Source: Actinomycetospora termitidis
GTDB taxonomy: Bacteria > Actinomycetota > Actinomycetes > Mycobacteriales > Pseudonocardiaceae
Direction of reading: 5' to 3'
Assembly: GCF_030286555.1 (NCBI RefSeq)
Contig: NZ_JASVWF010000002.1
Coordinates: 1 to 64,000, forward strand
DNA length: 64,000 nucleotides
A model generated the notes under the pieces. That model was not told the DNA's origin and ran no database searches. It saw only the letters and a program-made list of their open reading frames with translations. This document shows, in pieces, positions 62,945-64,000 of this stretch (its first letter is position 1; every line of letters begins with the position of its first letter). A program made the position numbers and the translations under genes.

Positions 62945-64000
62945 GCGGGGACTCCTGTGGTGGTGGGCAGCCAGGGGGCGAGCCGTCCGCGCCCGAGGCG
63001 GTGGTCGGGGTCCAGGGAGGCGGCGACGGCCCGGAGCAGGACGGCGCTCGACGGGGTCGGGCCGAACGCGGGCAGCTCGACGCCGGCGGGACGCGCGCGC
63101 AGCGTCGACGTGCCGCCCGCCGCCGCGACCCGGGTGTGCGCGGTGTCGACCGCGGCGGGCTCGGCCGGGACGGTCAGGGTCGCGACGCCGGTGGCGGGCG
63201 CGGCCGTCACGCCCGTGGCGCCCACCTCGGCGGCGAGGTCGGCCAGCACCCCGCCCAGCCGGGTCGGTGCCACCCCGATCCGCAGGACCGCACGGTCGGT
63301 GGGCCGGGTGTCGACGGCGGCGCGGTGCGCGGCCCAGGCGGCCTGGGCGTCGTCGGGGGAGAGGACCGTGGCCCCGCGCCCGACCAGCTCGACCAGGCGG
63401 TCGGCGCGTCCGGCGACCCCCGCCTCGGTGCCCTCGAGCAGGGCCAGCAGCCGCCCGTCGTGCCACTCCAGCGCGGTCGCCTCCACCGGGGTGTCGGTCA
63501 CCGCCCGCCCGGCCGTCTCCAGCTCTGCCGCGTCGGCCACCGGGACCGACACCGTCCGCGCGCCCGGCGGCACGGGGTGCAGCCGCAGCACGATCTCGGC
63601 GAGCACACCGAACGTGCCGTGGGCACCGTGCAGCAGCTTCGCGAGGTCGTAGCCCGCGACGTTCTTGATGACGTGGCCGCCGGCGCGCGCGACCGTGCCG
63701 TCGGCCAGCACCACCGTGACCCCGATGACGAGGTCGCGCAGCGAGCCGTACCCGAGCGCGAGCGGGCCCGCGTCCGCCGTCGCGAACAGGCCGCCGACGG
63801 TCGCGCCGCGCGACGCGCGGGCGGCGTCGAAGGCGACGCGCTGGCCGGTGGCGCCGACCGCGTCCTGCAGGTCCGTCAGGGGCGTCCCCGCCCCGACGGC
63901 GACGGTCATGTCGCCCGGGTTGTGGGTGATCACGCCGGAGAGTCCGGCCACCGAGACGGGCGTGGCGTCGGCGGCGACGGTCCCGGCCCAGTCGGCCGCG
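62941..64000 (-). CDS. glcE: Glycolate oxidase FAD-binding subunit (partial)
   Basis: GlcE-like flavoprotein, cut by the right edge; the frame stays open to base 64000. The visible 350 residues contain the FAD_binding_4 pattern (ITHNPGDMTVAVGAGTPLTDLQ, ATVGGLFATADAGPLALGYGSLRDLVIG, GGHVIKNVAGYDLAKLLHGAHGTFGVLAEI) and a short C-terminal domain. The N-terminal nucleotide loop is missing because it lies outside the window. It probably forms glcDEF with a glcD gene further upstream. Confidence 0.88.
   Translation of the reverse strand, partial: AADWAGTVAADATPVSVAGLSGVITHNPGDMTVAVGAGTPLTDLQDAVGATGQRVAFDAARASRGATVGGLFATADAGPLALGYGSLRDLVIGVTVVLADGTVARAGGHVIKNVAGYDLAKLLHGAHGTFGVLAEIVLRLHPVPPGARTVSVPVADAAELETAGRAVTDTPVEATALEWHDGRLLALLEGTEAGVAGRADRLVELVGRGATVLSPDDAQAAWAAHRAAVDTRPTDRAVLRIGVAPTRLGGVLADLAAEVGATGVTAAPATGVATLTVPAEPAAVDTAHTRVAAAGGTSTLRARPAGVELPAFGPTPSSAVLLRAVAASLDPDHRLGRGRLAPWLPTTTGVPA

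Overview
The window is very GC-rich, uses many GTG starts, and carries a gene order typical of Actinobacteria. From ilvB to thiL it keeps the backbone known from Mycobacterium and Streptomyces: PH-domain (Cfp6-like) protein, ilvBNC, serA, leuB, FAH-family protein, tRNA-Gln/tRNA-Glu, IclR-type ndgR, leuCD, MutT1-like, ppk, cofC/fbiD, gpsA, ddl, DUF3515, Lrp-like, thiL. Composition and gene content fit a Pseudonocardiales organism (Pseudonocardia or Actinomycetospora are my best guesses). That placement is inference. No phage, transposase, rRNA or CRISPR array is visible.

Layout. 0-6.7 kb: sugar-dehydrogenase-like lipoprotein, 2-hydroxyacid dehydrogenase, DoxX protein, two tandem CysE-like acyltransferases, ilvD, PH-domain protein. 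6.7-14.6 kb: ilv leader peptide and attenuator, ilvBNC, an AbiEi-like gene bracketed by 47-bp palindromes, serA, leuB. 14.6-37.2 kb: an unknown membrane protein and FAH, then a 20-kb accessory stretch where gltX would be expected: class I lysyl-tRNA synthetase, split transketolase, AIM24, a large class F sortase protein, a CoA-transferase, a sugar symporter with galT/galK/LacI, a Vgb-like protein with TetR, a GT39 glycosyltransferase and ileS. 37.2-42.7 kb: two tRNAs, a DMSP-lyase-like cupin, a winged-helix protein, an FMN protein, ndgR and leuCD. 42.7-49.8 kb: a second accessory block where hupB would be expected, with an SDR/LysR pair, a three-gene amino-acid oxidation operon and a GlxA-type copper oxidase. 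49.9-64 kb: mutT1, ppk, cofC, an acyltransferase, gpsA, an RsbW-like ATPase, a PNPOx/MocR pair, ddl, DUF3515, Lrp-like, thiL and the glycolate oxidase genes glcF and glcE (glcE runs off the right edge).

How it works together. Branched-chain amino acid synthesis dominates: ilvD, ilvBNC, leuB and leuCD, with control by attenuation (leader peptide with six Ile/Leu/Val codons) and probably by NdgR at a palindrome between ndgR and leuC. The symporter, galT, galK and LacI form a galactose uptake and Leloir unit. The amine oxidase, nitrilase and ureohydrolase genes look like an arginine (or lysine) oxygenase pathway towards GABA and urea.

Two patterns go beyond gene annotation. First, at least ten genes have a TANNNT box 6-9 nt before the start codon, which suggests widespread leaderless transcription. 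Second, the intergenic gaps are rich in palindromes that fall into families, including a fixed 47-bp element (three copies), a 23-bp GTCAGC...GCTGAC element (three copies, one in frame inside a regulator gene) and a perfect 52-bp palindrome holding the stop codons of two convergent genes.
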